The notes under the pieces were generated by a model. The model saw nothing but the letters and a program-made list of their open reading frames with translations. It was not told where the DNA came from and searched no databases. From an uncultured Bacilli bacterium (GTDB lineage Bacteria > Bacillota_I > Bacilli_A > RF39 > UBA660): a stretch of 64,000 nt of DNA. Both the position numbers and the translations under genes were made by a program. Below, piece after piece: positions 23,633-32,476 of this stretch (positions are counted from its first letter, which is position 1; each line of letters begins with the position of its first letter). The stretch is from positions 62,001 through 126,000 of the forward strand of contig CAKOOR010000002.1 of assembly GCA_934098505.1 (NCBI GenBank), read 5' to 3'.

Positions 23633-26134
23633 TTATAATTTTTTACTTTCTTTGTTAATTAGAGATTTTCTTAACCAATCAAAAGGAATAACGCTTAGGG
23701 ATATCAAAATAACAAATAACAGTTCTTTTACTGTAAGACCGTAAGTTCTAAATAGGTCGCCACCAAAATAGATTAAGTAAAGTTGAACAATCATAATGCC
23801 CGTAAAAATGAAAATAAATGGTTTATTTTTGGTAATGTTAGCTAGAATATTTAAACGGGTGGTTCTGGCATTTAGGGCATTAAATAAAGCTGAAAAAATA
23901 AAGATAGCAAAGTAAGCAGTGTATAGATAACGGTAGTCACTAGAGTAACGGATAAAGTTATAAATAAAATTAGATTTTAAAAAGAAGATGCCTAAAAAAG
24001 AAGTATAAAGACCGGTAAACAATATTTCTTTGAACATATAACTATTAATTATCGGGATTGCCTTGGTCTTAGGAGGTTCTAACATATATTCTAAAAGAGG
24101 TGGCTCACTTGCAAAAGCAATACCTGCTAAAGTATCCATAATCATATTTATCCAAAGCATTTGAATTACGGTAACAGGAGTAGTTATATCAAATATAGGA
24201 CCTAAAATAGCCATCAACATTGCGCAAATATTAACGGTTAATTGAAATATAATAAATTTACGAATGCTTTTAAAGATAGTTCGACCAAAAAGAATAGCTT
24301 TAGTTATCGATTTAATATTATCATCTAAGATAATTATGTCACTAGCTTCTTTCGCTACTTCGGTGCCAGAACCCATTGCAAAACCTACGTCAGCAGTCTT
24401 TAAAGCCCCAGCGTCATTAATGCCATCACCTGTCATACCGACTATTAAATCCATATTTTGAAGGATTTTAACCATTCGACTTTTATCTTTTGGTAAAGAG
24501 CGCGCTATTACTTTAATGCGACTATAAAGAGTACTTATTTCTTCATCAGATAAATTATTAAATTCTTTGCTAGTTAAGGCTAAATCATTTTTACCAGTTA
24601 TAATGCCTGTTTCTTTGGCAATGGAAGTAGCGGTATCAATGTTATCGCCAGTTATCATTATGACATTTATACCTGCTTGATGTAAAATATTAATTGAGGG
24701 AACGGTTGTTGAACGAACTGTATCTTTAATAATTAGGTAGCCAAGATAAGCGGGAAAATTACTATGTTTATCTTGGCAAGTCAAAAAAATTATACGAGAA
24801 CCAGTCTTAGCTTCGTTATCAATATTTTTACTTATTATTTCTTTATTATGAAGGACTTGACGATTACCATTATTATCTAAATAATATAGACACTTGTCTA
24901 ATAAAACTTCTTTAGCACCTTTATAATAAGTTATTCCATTATCAAGAGTTACAGAACTATATTTATCTTTACTATCAAAAAGTTTTTTGGAAATAATTTG
25001 CTGTTGTGAAGCAGGTTTTTTAATATATTTTAAAATGGCTTTATCAGTCTGATTGCCACCTGTAATTTCGTTATCACTGTTATAAAATGAAGAATTATTA
25101 TAATAAAGATTGTTAGCAATTTCCATTTGTAATTTAGGAGAAAGGGTATTTAAATTAGTTATTTTGCGATTTAAAGGAGTAATAAAACTTGTTACTTTAA
25201 GATTACCTTCAGTTAAGGTACCGGTTTTATCAGTTAATAGACAGTTTATATTGCCACTGGTTTCAATACCTATAAGTTTTCTAACTAGAACATTATCTTT
25301 TAACATTCTTTTCATATTAGATGACAAAACTAGAGTAACCATAAGAGGAAGGCCTTCAGGAACGGTAACTACGATTACAGTCATGCTTAAAGTTAGAGAA
25401 TAAAGAATATTATTAAGACTAAAATTTTTAGTAGTTAAAAGATAAACTAAGGCGACTATTATGGCGCCAACATATCCAAAGATACTAATGATTTTAGCTA
25501 AATGTGTAAGACGTGATTTGAGGGGACTGATTGTTGGGGGAATTTGGATATCCTTAGCTAGTCCGCCAATCAAAGTGTTATCACCAACCTTATCGACTTT
25601 CATTTTAGCTTCACCTTCATAACAAATAGTGGAAGAATAAACGTACTGTCCACGCGTTTTTTCTTTATCTTTGGTTTCACCGTTGATACTGGCTTCATTA
25701 ACTGATATTTTTCCATCGACAATATAACCGTCAGCTGGAATACTATTACCACTAGAAATTAAAACAATATCTCCAACTACAACTTCGGTTACGCTTATCG
25801 TTTCAAGTTTACCATTTCGTAAGACATTGCATTTCTTTTTACTAGCTTCTTCCTCTAAGCGATTAAAGGCTTCTTCACTACCATACTCAGCAAAAGAGCC
25901 AATCGTAGAAGCTAATATTATAGCAATCAAAATGCCAATAGTTTCAAACCAATCATTATTCTTAAATAAAAAAACAATCTTAAACACTAAGACAATAATA
26001 AGAATTTTAATAATCGGATCACCTAGTGACTCTAAAATTAGGGAAAATAAGGTCTTCTTCTTTACTTTTGTTAAAGTATTACTTCCATATTTATTACGAT
26101 TTTGAATAACTTCTTTATTTGTTAATCCGTTCAT
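23633..26134 (-). CDS. Calcium-type P-type ATPase
   Basis: A P-type cation pump of the PMCA/SERCA-like group, probably exporting Ca2+. The start at 26134 (MNGLTNKEVIQNRN) has GGGTG upstream. The 833 residues contain VPEGLPLMVTLVLS (M4 ion site), the phosphorylated Asp in LLTDKTGTLTEG (about 302), the nucleotide-binding loop with YYKGAKE, the hinge MTGDGINDAGALKTADVGFAMG, and about ten membrane helices. Two signature motifs deviate: TGES of the actuator domain is NGET, and the hinge reads DAGAL where DAPAL is usual. The key Glu and Asp residues remain. Single gene with no visible regulator. Confidence 0.9.
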   Translation of the reverse strand: MNGLTNKEVIQNRNKYGSNTLTKVKKKTLFSLILESLGDPIIKILIIVLVFKIVFLFKNNDWFETIGILIAIILASTIGSFAEYGSEEAFNRLEEEASKKKCNVLRNGKLETISVTEVVVGDIVLISSGNSIPADGYIVDGKISVNEASINGETKDKEKTRGQYVYSSTICYEGEAKMKVDKVGDNTLIGGLAKDIQIPPTISPLKSRLTHLAKIISIFGYVGAIIVALVYLLTTKNFSLNNILYSLTLSMTVIVVTVPEGLPLMVTLVLSSNMKRMLKDNVLVRKLIGIETSGNINCLLTDKTGTLTEGNLKVTSFITPLNRKITNLNTLSPKLQMEIANNLYYNNSSFYNSDNEITGGNQTDKAILKYIKKPASQQQIISKKLFDSKDKYSSVTLDNGITYYKGAKEVLLDKCLYYLDNNGNRQVLHNKEIISKNIDNEAKTGSRIIFLTCQDKHSNFPAYLGYLIIKDTVRSTTVPSINILHQAGINVIMITGDNIDTATSIAKETGIITGKNDLALTSKEFNNLSDEEISTLYSRIKVIARSLPKDKSRMVKILQNMDLIVGMTGDGINDAGALKTADVGFAMGSGTEVAKEASDIIILDDNIKSITKAILFGRTIFKSIRKFIIFQLTVNICAMLMAILGPIFDITTPVTVIQMLWINMIMDTLAGIAFASEPPLLEYMLEPPKTKAIPIINSYMFKEILFTGLYTSFLGIFFLKSNFIYNFIRYSSDYRYLYTAYFAIFIFSALFNALNARTTRLNILANITKNKPFIFIFTGIMIVQLYLIYFGGDLFRTYGLTVKELLFVILISLSVIPFDWLRKSLINKESKKL

Positions 26135-26367
26135 ACATGCACCCATTTAATAGTATGAATTTTCAAACTTAGATATGAAAAATATTAATATAGTGCTGCA
26201 TTTATGATTTAAAAATCAAAAATAGTTGTAAAATTAATTGAAAGTAAAAAGCTATTATAAAATCGCTTATGAAAAGGATATTATTTCTTCAAATGATAAT
26301 AAGTAGTAGGGAAGATTTATTAAAAAATTTATAAAATCACTTTCGTTTATAAATTAACTAATTGATA

Positions 26368-27006
26368 TTAAGATAGAAAATCATTATATTTTTGTTTTAT
26401 TCTTTTGAAAATATTATTTATAGATAGAGGATTTTCTTCTTTTTGTTTTACTTGAAGCCAACTTGGCAACTGCGTGCTAGTTATTTTTATGCTTTTTAAC
26501 AGTTCCTCTAAGGCGTTATAATTATCATTATTAGAATCTTTAGCACAATCCAAAGGAATAGTAACATTTTTACCACTTTTCTGATGAATTTTTATATTTT
26601 CTGTTGATAAAATAACGCCACAAGTATTGGTAGTGTCTACAACTTTTAGAGGCTTGAATTTAAGAAAATCTTTAATATTTTCAAGATTGGCAAATAAGCG
26701 ATTTAAATGATTAGTCGCGTTAAAAATATTAATTTTTAAATCTTCATCGTTACTGATATAAATAAAGCCTTTATCTTTTTGAACTATTGTTAGCTCTTGC
26801 CAATAATGACGATTAGCATCATCATCATAATTTTTGACAAATAAAGATATTTCTTTTTTAGCTAAATTTATTTTTTTAAAAATAACTATTTCTAGGCCTA
26901 AATCATTAGCCAAAAAATTAGCATATTTTTTGTAAATTGTGACTTTAGTTGCTGATAAATTTTTCAAAGTATTATACACTTCATATAAGCTTATTTCTTG
27001 TTCCAT
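26368..27006 (-). CDS. Unknown cytoplasmic protein
   Basis: A 212-residue protein without signal or membrane segments. Its sequence, MEQEISLYEVYNTLKNLSAT and later HQKSGKNVTIPLDCAKDSN, does not match a family I know. Predicted content is mixed helices and strands. It stands alone, upstream of a CarD-like gene on the same strand with a 160-base gap. The frame uses codons like its neighbours, so it is likely a real gene. Confidence 0.5.
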   Translation of the reverse strand: MEQEISLYEVYNTLKNLSATKVTIYKKYANFLANDLGLEIVIFKKINLAKKEISLFVKNYDDDANRHYWQELTIVQKDKGFIYISNDEDLKINIFNATNHLNRLFANLENIKDFLKFKPLKVVDTTNTCGVILSTENIKIHQKSGKNVTIPLDCAKDSNNDNYNALEELLKSIKITSTQLPSWLQVKQKEENPLSINNIFKRIKQKYNDFLS

Positions 27007-27168
27007 ATTGTTCCTTTACATTGTTATTTCATTTATTATACAGTTAAAAATTACCAAAATCATTTATATTAAAGCCAGATTATATTAAAAGTACTCTTAA
27101 ATGCTTTTATAATTTTTACATGTAATAATTATTATCATATCATACCACAAAGGAAATTTGCGGAAAAT

Positions 27169-27660
27169 TTATTTTAAATCACTTATGTTTGTTAATTTAT
27201 TAAAAACTAATTCTTTAGCAGCGTCATAGCTAATTTGCATAGCATAGGCTATTTCGTTAAATAAAAATTGTTCAGCTAACTCTTGACAACTTGTATCTTT
27301 GTCGCTTAAATGTTTGTGATTACTTTTTCTAATTTCATTTCTTATATAGGTAGTCTTAATTATCTTGATTAGATCTTCAATAGTTTTTCCTTGTAATAAA
27401 ACTTTATACTGTTCTTCTAAATTACGTTCATTAATATCTAGGGGTGGTATATTATTAATATTATCTAAAGTACTTGTTATTTCTTCAAAAGTTGCTAAAG
27501 GTCTTAATAATAGATGCTCTTGCGATACCGGAACACTGACTATTAATGAAGAATCTTCTTTATTTTCTAAAGTATAATAATCTTGATTATTTATTTTTTT
27601 TAAGTTTTTGATTTTGCAAACTTCTCTTTTATATATAACATAATCATTAATTTTGTACAT
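27169..27660 (-). CDS. CarD-like transcriptional regulator
   Basis: A 163-residue protein that starts MYKINDYVIYKREVCKIKNL, the Tudor-like N-terminal domain of CarD/CdnL and TRCF, which binds the RNA polymerase beta subunit. The C-terminal 90 residues are helical (LEEQYKVLLQGKTIEDLIKI), as in CarD proteins, where this part contacts promoter DNA. Members tune transcription initiation, often of rRNA genes. TGGAGGAAC precedes the ATG. Length (about 160) is normal. Confidence 0.82.
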   Translation of the reverse strand: MYKINDYVIYKREVCKIKNLKKINNQDYYTLENKEDSSLIVSVPVSQEHLLLRPLATFEEITSTLDNINNIPPLDINERNLEEQYKVLLQGKTIEDLIKIIKTTYIRNEIRKSNHKHLSDKDTSCQELAEQFLFNEIAYAMQISYDAAKELVFNKLTNISDLK

Positions 27661-27827
27661 TTTGTAGTTCCTCCATAGATTTTACAGTCTTATATTTATT
27701 ATACCTTTTTTTAAAATTTATTTCTAATTAAATTTACTAATTTAGGGATATTTTCTAATTCTTTGGTCAATATGTATTTGTTATTTTAAATTTTTTTGAT
27801 AAAATTAGTTAGGAAAGTAGGGCAGTT

Positions 27828-28733
27828 ATGACAAAGCGAAAAAGTAATAAAAAAGTTAATGCATTAATCTATTTTTGTTTAGGTCTATTGGTTTTATTAA
27901 TTGGTTATTTTACAACTAGTTCTGATAATATATCGAGTAATTATGATAATAATTCTAGTAACAATGATAATAGTGAAGTTTTAGTTTATTTTATTGATGT
28001 TGGTCAAGCTGATGCCATATATATTAAGGATGGTAACAGTAATATGATGATTGATGCTGGGAATAATGCGGATGGCAAGCTTTTAGTTAAGTATTTACAG
28101 TCTTTAAATGTCGATGGATTCAAATATATCGTGGGAACTCATGCTCACGAAGATCATATTGGTGGTATGGATGATATTATTAACAATTTTAAAATTGATA
28201 ATTTCTATATGCCAGAAGCCATTAGTACAAGTAAAACCTTTGAAGATGTTTTGGATGCTTTAGATAATAAGAAAGTTACTTTTCAGACACCTAAAATAGG
28301 AGATAAATTTACTCTAGAAAAAGCAAGTTTTGAAGTTTTAAGTATTGGTACAGATATTAGTGATTTAAATGATACTTCGCTAGTCTTAAAAATGACTTAT
28401 AATACTACTTGTGTTTTATTTATGGGCGATGCTTCAAGTAACGTTGAAAAAAACTTGTTAGACAAAGATATTAATTGTCAAGTTTTGAAAGTTGGTCATC
28501 ATGGTTCTAGATACTCAAGTAGTGAAGAATTTATTAAAAAAGTTAAACCAACCTATGGAATTATAATGGTAGGTAAGGATAATAAATATGGTCATCCAAC
28601 GAAGAAAGCATTAGATATTTTAGAAAAATATCAAGTTAATATTCATCGAACTGATCAAGAAGGTACTATCTTAATGCATTTAAAAGGTCATGATATTTCT
28701 TTTGAAAACTTTCAAACAGGAACGAATGGTTAA
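27828..28733 (+). CDS. ComEC-type metallo-beta-lactamase protein
   Basis: A 301-residue protein with one N-terminal membrane helix (about 9-28), an Asn-rich linker and an extracytoplasmic metallo-beta-lactamase domain like the C-terminal nuclease domain of ComEC. The metal site THAHEDHIGG (about 103-112), the strand VLFMGDASSNVE with its Asp, and VGHHGSRYSSS are all present. ComEC uses this domain to degrade the non-transported DNA strand during uptake; stand-alone forms are widespread in Bacillota with unproven roles. It is followed after 2 bases by DUF3006, its usual partner. The full ComEC channel is not in this window. Confidence 0.88.
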   Translation: MTKRKSNKKVNALIYFCLGLLVLLIGYFTTSSDNISSNYDNNSSNNDNSEVLVYFIDVGQADAIYIKDGNSNMMIDAGNNADGKLLVKYLQSLNVDGFKYIVGTHAHEDHIGGMDDIINNFKIDNFYMPEAISTSKTFEDVLDALDNKKVTFQTPKIGDKFTLEKASFEVLSIGTDISDLNDTSLVLKMTYNTTCVLFMGDASSNVEKNLLDKDINCQVLKVGHHGSRYSSSEEFIKKVKPTYGIIMVGKDNKYGHPTKKALDILEKYQVNIHRTDQEGTILMHLKGHDISFENFQTGTNG

Positions 28734-28735
28734 TT

Positions 28736-28966
28736 ATGAAGTATAGTGTTGATGAGATTATTGATAATGTTATTAAATTAGAAAATTTAGAAACTAGAGA
28801 AATAATTTATTTAAATCAAAGTGATTTGGATTTTAAGGTGTTAGAAAATGATATTTTATTTTATAAAGATGGTAAGTATTATAAAGATGAAAAAGTTAAG
28901 AATGACCGAATAAAAATGTTAAAAGAGAAATTAGAAAGATTAAAAAATTCACAGTTTAAAGAGTGA
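28736..28966 (+). CDS. DUF3006 family small protein
   Basis: A 76-residue protein starting MKYSVDEIIDNVIKLENLET and ending in a charged helix (KNDRIKMLKEKLERLKNS). The short beta-rich N-terminus followed by EKLERLK is the DUF3006 pattern. DUF3006 genes are commonly paired with stand-alone ComEC-type hydrolases, as here (2-base gap), so translation is coupled. Its function is not known; a co-factor role for the hydrolase is a guess. Confidence 0.75.
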   Translation: MKYSVDEIIDNVIKLENLETREIIYLNQSDLDFKVLENDILFYKDGKYYKDEKVKNDRIKMLKEKLERLKNSQFKE

Positions 28967-29052
28967 GTTTTTTTATTTTTAATTTAAAATATAATGTGAC
29001 TAATTGTATCTTATACCATTTTTTGGTAAAATTATAAGTAGTAGGAGAGTTT

Positions 29053-29484
29053 ATGAATGAATTTAAGGCTAAATTAAAAGAAAATAAAAAGAAGAATGAA
29101 ATATTAATGTCATATTATGAATCTTTCTTAAGAAAAAAGCATTTAGATCCTTATGTTCTTCGTAAGTATTGTTTTAACGTTGCTTTCTTTATCTATATAT
29201 ATTTAACTCAGGATGATGTAATTATTCCTGCAGTTGAAGGATATAAAGCATTAAAGGATTTTCCGTATTATTTTATGACAAAATATACTTGGACTTCCCT
29301 CCGTAATTATGAAAGTGGTATTTATAGTATTGATTTATTCTATAAATGTCTGTATAAAATGGATATGATAACAAAAGATGAATACAAGATTGTTAGTGAT
29401 TTTCGCAAAAAAGACGTTCCTAAGTTTTTAGCCAAATATCAATTTATGGGACAAGCTTATCTCGATGATTTTATAATTGATTAA
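29053..29484 (+). CDS. Unknown helical protein, integrase-SAM-like opening
   Basis: A 143-residue, all-helical protein. The opening, with MSYYESFLRKKHLDPYVLRK and CFNVAFFIYIYLT, recalls the N-terminal SAM-like core-binding domain of tyrosine recombinases and of small staphylococcal hypothetical proteins, but the catalytic domain is absent and the protein ends at the natural stop before a terminator. GTAGGAGAG precedes the ATG. It is probably a stand-alone DNA-binding or scaffolding protein. Function not known. Confidence 0.55.
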   Translation: MNEFKAKLKENKKKNEILMSYYESFLRKKHLDPYVLRKYCFNVAFFIYIYLTQDDVIIPAVEGYKALKDFPYYFMTKYTWTSLRNYESGIYSIDLFYKCLYKMDMITKDEYKIVSDFRKKDVPKFLAKYQFMGQAYLDDFIID

Positions 29485-29556
29485 AAAGTATAATTTCAAT
29501 GGAATGATTATAAAATATTTAATATCTAAATTAGATAATTAAAGATAGTAAATTTA

Positions 29557-29598
29557 AAAAACTACTAGGTAATTTAATAAAGCTTCTTAGTAGTTTTT
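29557..29598 (+). terminator. Terminator, 11-bp stem
   Basis: AAAAACTACTA (29557-29567) and TAGTAGTTTTT (29588-29598) pair perfectly across a 20-base loop. Confidence 0.7.
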
Positions 29599-29709
29599 AT
29601 TTGTTTTTATCCATAATATTAATATCTTTTTCTATTCTTTTTAATTTATTAATTATTTCTTGATCAGTAAGATTTAAGCAAAATAATCAAAAAAATTATA
29701 TGGACATTT

Positions 29710-29735
29710 AAAAAAACTCACAAGTCATCTTGTGA
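29710..29735 (-). terminator. Terminator of the spoIIQ-like operon
   Basis: On the minus strand TTCACAAG-ATGA-CTTGTGAG followed by seven T; it overlaps the stop codon at 29718. Confidence 0.75.
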
Positions 29736-30239
29736 ATTATTTATTAAACAAGCAATATAAGTAGAATAATTACTAAATATTATATGTTTATTATTAACTT
29801 TAAACTCTTTATTACCAAAGATATATAACTTAGGAATATTATCTAAATAAAAATTTAAACCATTAATATCTATATTATAAGTAATATTGTTAACTATATA
29901 ATAAAGTGAATTATTATTATAAATTAAATATTTTTTATCTTTATCTAACAAGTCATTTATGGATAAAACTTTATTTAAAGTAAGGTTTAATTTTTCAAAT
30001 AAATAGTTATAGTAAACTATTTCTTTAGGTAAAGCTTGATAATTTAAATAAACATCAATAGGATAATAAATTATTGAAGATATTAATTTATGGTCTTTTA
30101 AGAATTTTTTAAAATCTTTTAGAAATATAGTTTCTTCTATAATATTACCATTACTTATACTAGGAGAAGTAAAAGTAATTATTTTATCTTTAATAATTTG
30201 AATTTCGTTATCATTAAGATAGATAATTAGTTTAGTCAT
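29718..30239 (-). CDS. Unknown protein coupled to the spoIIQ-like gene
   Basis: A 173-residue protein, rich in Ile, Leu, Asn and Tyr, beginning MTKLIIYLNDNEIQIIKDK. It overlaps the spoIIQ-like gene by 8 bases, so it is translated from the same message. There is no signal peptide or clear membrane helix. The pattern of repeated short strands (IIYYPIDVYLNYQ, YLIYNNNSLYYIV) suggests a beta-rich fold. In B. subtilis spoIIQ is followed by spoIIID, which this is not. Family not recognised. Confidence 0.5.
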   Translation of the reverse strand: MTKLIIYLNDNEIQIIKDKIITFTSPSISNGNIIEETIFLKDFKKFLKDHKLISSIIYYPIDVYLNYQALPKEIVYYNYLFEKLNLTLNKVLSINDLLDKDKKYLIYNNNSLYYIVNNITYNIDINGLNFYLDNIPKLYIFGNKEFKVNNKHIIFSNYSTYIACLINNSQDDL

Positions 30240-30894
30240 TATTCATTACTTCAGTATAATCAAGTAAATAAAATTCTTCTGGATTAAAAACTTCGCCTTT
30301 ATAGAATACTTCAAAATGAAGGGCATTGCTTGTATCAGTTGTTATTTTATTTTGACCGCTAGTAGCAATTATATCGCCTTGTTTTACTGTATCGCCAACT
30401 TTAACTTTAACTTCACCTAAACTTTGATAAACCGTTGTTAAGTTATTAGTATGTTCAATTTCAACAATATTACCCATTAAACTATCTTCTTTAATATTTT
30501 TAACGGTACCATCTAGTATGGATACAACGTCAAAAGTATTATTAGAAGTATATAAAACACCAGTGTTTTGCATATAAATACCTTCATAGTAGATTAGTGC
30601 GGCTGCTTGTTCATCATTGGTACCATCTATATTATAATAAGGAATGGTCGCACTGACATCGGTGCTAGTATATGGTCTTATAATAGTTTTAGATTCGCTG
30701 ATAGTAGGAGTTATATTAGTATCATCTTGATTATTATTTACTTCACTAGTATTGTCTTTAGGAGTGGGATTAACTACTGGAACACCTGCGGTTAAAATTT
30801 GATACATTTTATAACTACTAAACACGATTGTACATACTAACATTAAGCATATTGTTGGAATAACATATTTTCTTAATCTTCTTCTCTTTTTCAT
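30232..30894 (-). CDS. spoIIQ: SpoIIQ-like M23 domain protein
   Basis: SpoIIQ sits in the forespore membrane and binds SpoIIIAH of the mother cell to form the feeding channel. The 220 residues comprise a basic N-terminus, one membrane helix (about 10-30), a low-complexity linker and a LytM/M23 domain (about 110-210) with FDVVSILDGTVKNI, GNIVEIEHTNNLTTVYQSLG and ALHFEVFYKGEVFNP. The first zinc-binding HxxxD motif is absent (TFDVVS there), as in known degenerate SpoIIQ, so peptidase activity is doubtful. The position on the same strand as spoIID (450 bases away), as in B. subtilis, supports the call. Confidence 0.8.
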   Translation of the reverse strand: MKKRRRLRKYVIPTICLMLVCTIVFSSYKMYQILTAGVPVVNPTPKDNTSEVNNNQDDTNITPTISESKTIIRPYTSTDVSATIPYYNIDGTNDEQAAALIYYEGIYMQNTGVLYTSNNTFDVVSILDGTVKNIKEDSLMGNIVEIEHTNNLTTVYQSLGEVKVKVGDTVKQGDIIATSGQNKITTDTSNALHFEVFYKGEVFNPEEFYLLDYTEVMNND

Positions 30895-31014
30895 AAATTC
30901 ACCTTTCTATTAAAAAGTGTGAACTAAAAAGATGATTTTATACATTTAATTTACAATTTTTGTTAATTAGAAGAAAAAGTTCTAATGACTGCGATTAGGA
31001 CTAGTTGCTTCATT

Positions 31015-31134
31015 CTATTTATTTATTCGCATATGCTCAATTTCTTCAATAGAAAGTCCAGTTATTTTGGATGTGGTTTCATTATCTAAACCTAGGTTAA
31101 TGGCATTTTTAATCATTAATTTCTGGTCATTATT
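31015..31134 (-). pseudogene. Rpn/PDDEXK transposase-like C-terminal relic
   Basis: Reading from 31134, the frame gives DQKLMIKNAINLGLDNETTS followed by KITGLSIEEIEHM and a TAG at 31015. The pattern of a helix followed by ISKITGLSIEEI is the C-terminal tail of Rpn-type (recombination-promoting nuclease, PDDEXK_2) proteins common in gut bacteria. The nuclease domain is missing upstream. Confidence 0.5.
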
Positions 31135-31282
31135 TAGATGTAGTTAAAATTACTCTCTCTAATTATATTTATTGGCAACAGAAGTCCAATTTCCTTCTTT
31201 TTTAAATAAATTTTTTCTAAAGATTACAAATTTCTTTTAATTTTGACTATCCTGACACAATTCTTATAAAACATACTATTCT

Positions 31283-31310
31283 GGGAGTGGTGGGTGGGAA
31301 GTAATAATAA
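31283..31310 (-). repeat. G-rich element, copy 1 of a dispersed repeat
   Basis: On the plus strand this begins GGGAGTGGTGGGTGGG and is followed by AAGTAATAATAA. The reverse complement shares its first 16 bases (TTATTATTACTTCCCA) with 53699-53714, and both continue with C-rich runs. Such G-runs stand out in this AT-rich genome. Confidence 0.6.
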
Positions 31311-31340
31311 TTTTATAAGCCCTAAAAAAAGAATATAAAT

Positions 31341-32252
31341 TTAAATCTTATACTCTTCAATAGTTACCCCTTGGTAATAATACTCCAAAATATCTTTATA
31401 ATTAGAACCTTCTTTAGCCATAGCATTCGCACCATATTGACTCATACCAACACCATGACCATAACCTTTTGTCGTAAAAATAATATTACCATTTTCCTCA
31501 GTAATTGAAAAATCAGTAGATCGAAGACCGAATAATTTACGAATTTCAATACCAGTAAAAGTCTTTTCATTAATAGATATAGTTTCTACACGATTAGAAT
31601 AGTCATTTGTAATTTTTTTTATATTAAGACGAGTACAATCAATATTTAAAGTAGCGCAAAACTCACTTTTAGATATTTTTTTAGTCACAAGAAACTTAGT
31701 AGTATTTTCATTATCCATAGTAGGCATTATGGTATTTAGGTAAGGTAAGTCTTCATTAAATACACTTAAAGACGTAGTTGTATAACCGTTACTCATCGCA
31801 TAAAAGTAGGACTTTATTAACTGATTATCAAAAGTCATTACTTGATTTTTAGTAAGATTAACAGCCTGTTTTATTTTATTTAAATATGTATAATAATTCT
31901 CTTGCCATTTACTTTGCAATTCTTCCAAAGTACTGTAAGCCTGATCACCAGTCGTCACATAACCCCGAGTATTTTCTTCATAAAGGGCAAAAGTTCTGCT
32001 AGCAACCGCTTGAGATTTTAAAGCTTCGATATCAAAAAGAGCTGGAACTTCTGCGCCAACTACACTTACTAAATACTCTTCTAAAGGTATTTGCTTTTTT
32101 TCATTATTTATTAATAAATCAATATAGATTTCTTGCTTTTTTGAAATTTCATTAGGATTACTTTGATTAGTAGGAGATATCTGCTTAAATAATATAAAAA
32201 CTGTAATAGGTAAAAGAATTGCGATAATGCTAAGTAAGATTTTATTCTTCAT
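31341..32252 (-). CDS. spoIID: Stage II sporulation protein D
   Basis: A lytic transglycosylase that, with SpoIIP and SpoIIM, digests septal peptidoglycan during engulfment. The 303 residues include one N-terminal membrane anchor (about 5-22) and the SpoIID/LytB domain: PLEEYLVSVVGAEVPALFDI with the catalytic Glu, EALKSQAVASRTFAL, YFYAMSNGYTTTS, and the C-terminal TKGYGHGVGMSQYGANAMA. AAGGAGAAT precedes the ATG. Expression in the mother cell under sigma-E is expected, but I could not identify the promoter. It sits upstream of the spoIIQ-like gene as in other sporulators. Confidence 0.95.
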   Translation of the reverse strand: MKNKILLSIIAILLPITVFILFKQISPTNQSNPNEISKKQEIYIDLLINNEKKQIPLEEYLVSVVGAEVPALFDIEALKSQAVASRTFALYEENTRGYVTTGDQAYSTLEELQSKWQENYYTYLNKIKQAVNLTKNQVMTFDNQLIKSYFYAMSNGYTTTSLSVFNEDLPYLNTIMPTMDNENTTKFLVTKKISKSEFCATLNIDCTRLNIKKITNDYSNRVETISINEKTFTGIEIRKLFGLRSTDFSITEENGNIIFTTKGYGHGVGMSQYGANAMAKEGSNYKDILEYYYQGVTIEEYKI

Positions 32253-32293
32253 AGATTCTCCTTAAATAACGCCTTTTTAGAAATAAAGGTGTT

Positions 32294-32476
32294 TTAAGAC
32301 ATAAAATCTGTTATAAAATTGGTTATTAAATAACTAGTAGCAATACCAAAGATGATAACTAACATTCTGGCTTCAATAGGTTTATTCCTTTTCATAAACT
32401 TATCAAAATTGATACCACTTAGGGCAACCATACTTAAAAGAAGATTAATTGCATATAACAGAGTTTTATAATTCAT
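32294..32476 (-). CDS. DUF1146 small membrane protein (YwzB-like)
   Basis: A 60-residue protein with two hydrophobic helices. The start at 32476 (MNYKTLLYAINLL) is chosen since AAGGAT lies 7 bases upstream, inside the end of rpiB. The sequence SGINFDKFMKRNKPIEARML between helices and the C-terminal SYLITNFITDFM match the DUF1146 family, which in B. subtilis (ywzB) lies close to spoIID and the ATP synthase genes. Overlap with rpiB implies coupling. Function unknown. Confidence 0.75.
   Translation of the reverse strand: MNYKTLLYAINLLLSMVALSGINFDKFMKRNKPIEARMLVIIFGIATSYLITNFITDFMS

Larger units (their letters stand above)
30895..31340. other. Intergenic region with a nuclease relic and a G-rich repeat
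   Basis: The 446 bases hold the leader of the spoIIQ-like gene, a C-terminal relic of an Rpn/PDDEXK-type nuclease at 31015-31134 and a G-rich element at 31283-31310 that recurs near rpmH. Between 31135 and 31282 I see no gene or hairpin. Confidence 0.5.

Noticed and set aside
25110..25403. Plus-strand open frame opposite the P-type ATPase
   Set aside because: Shadow of a highly coding minus strand; no ribosome site and no recognisable protein.
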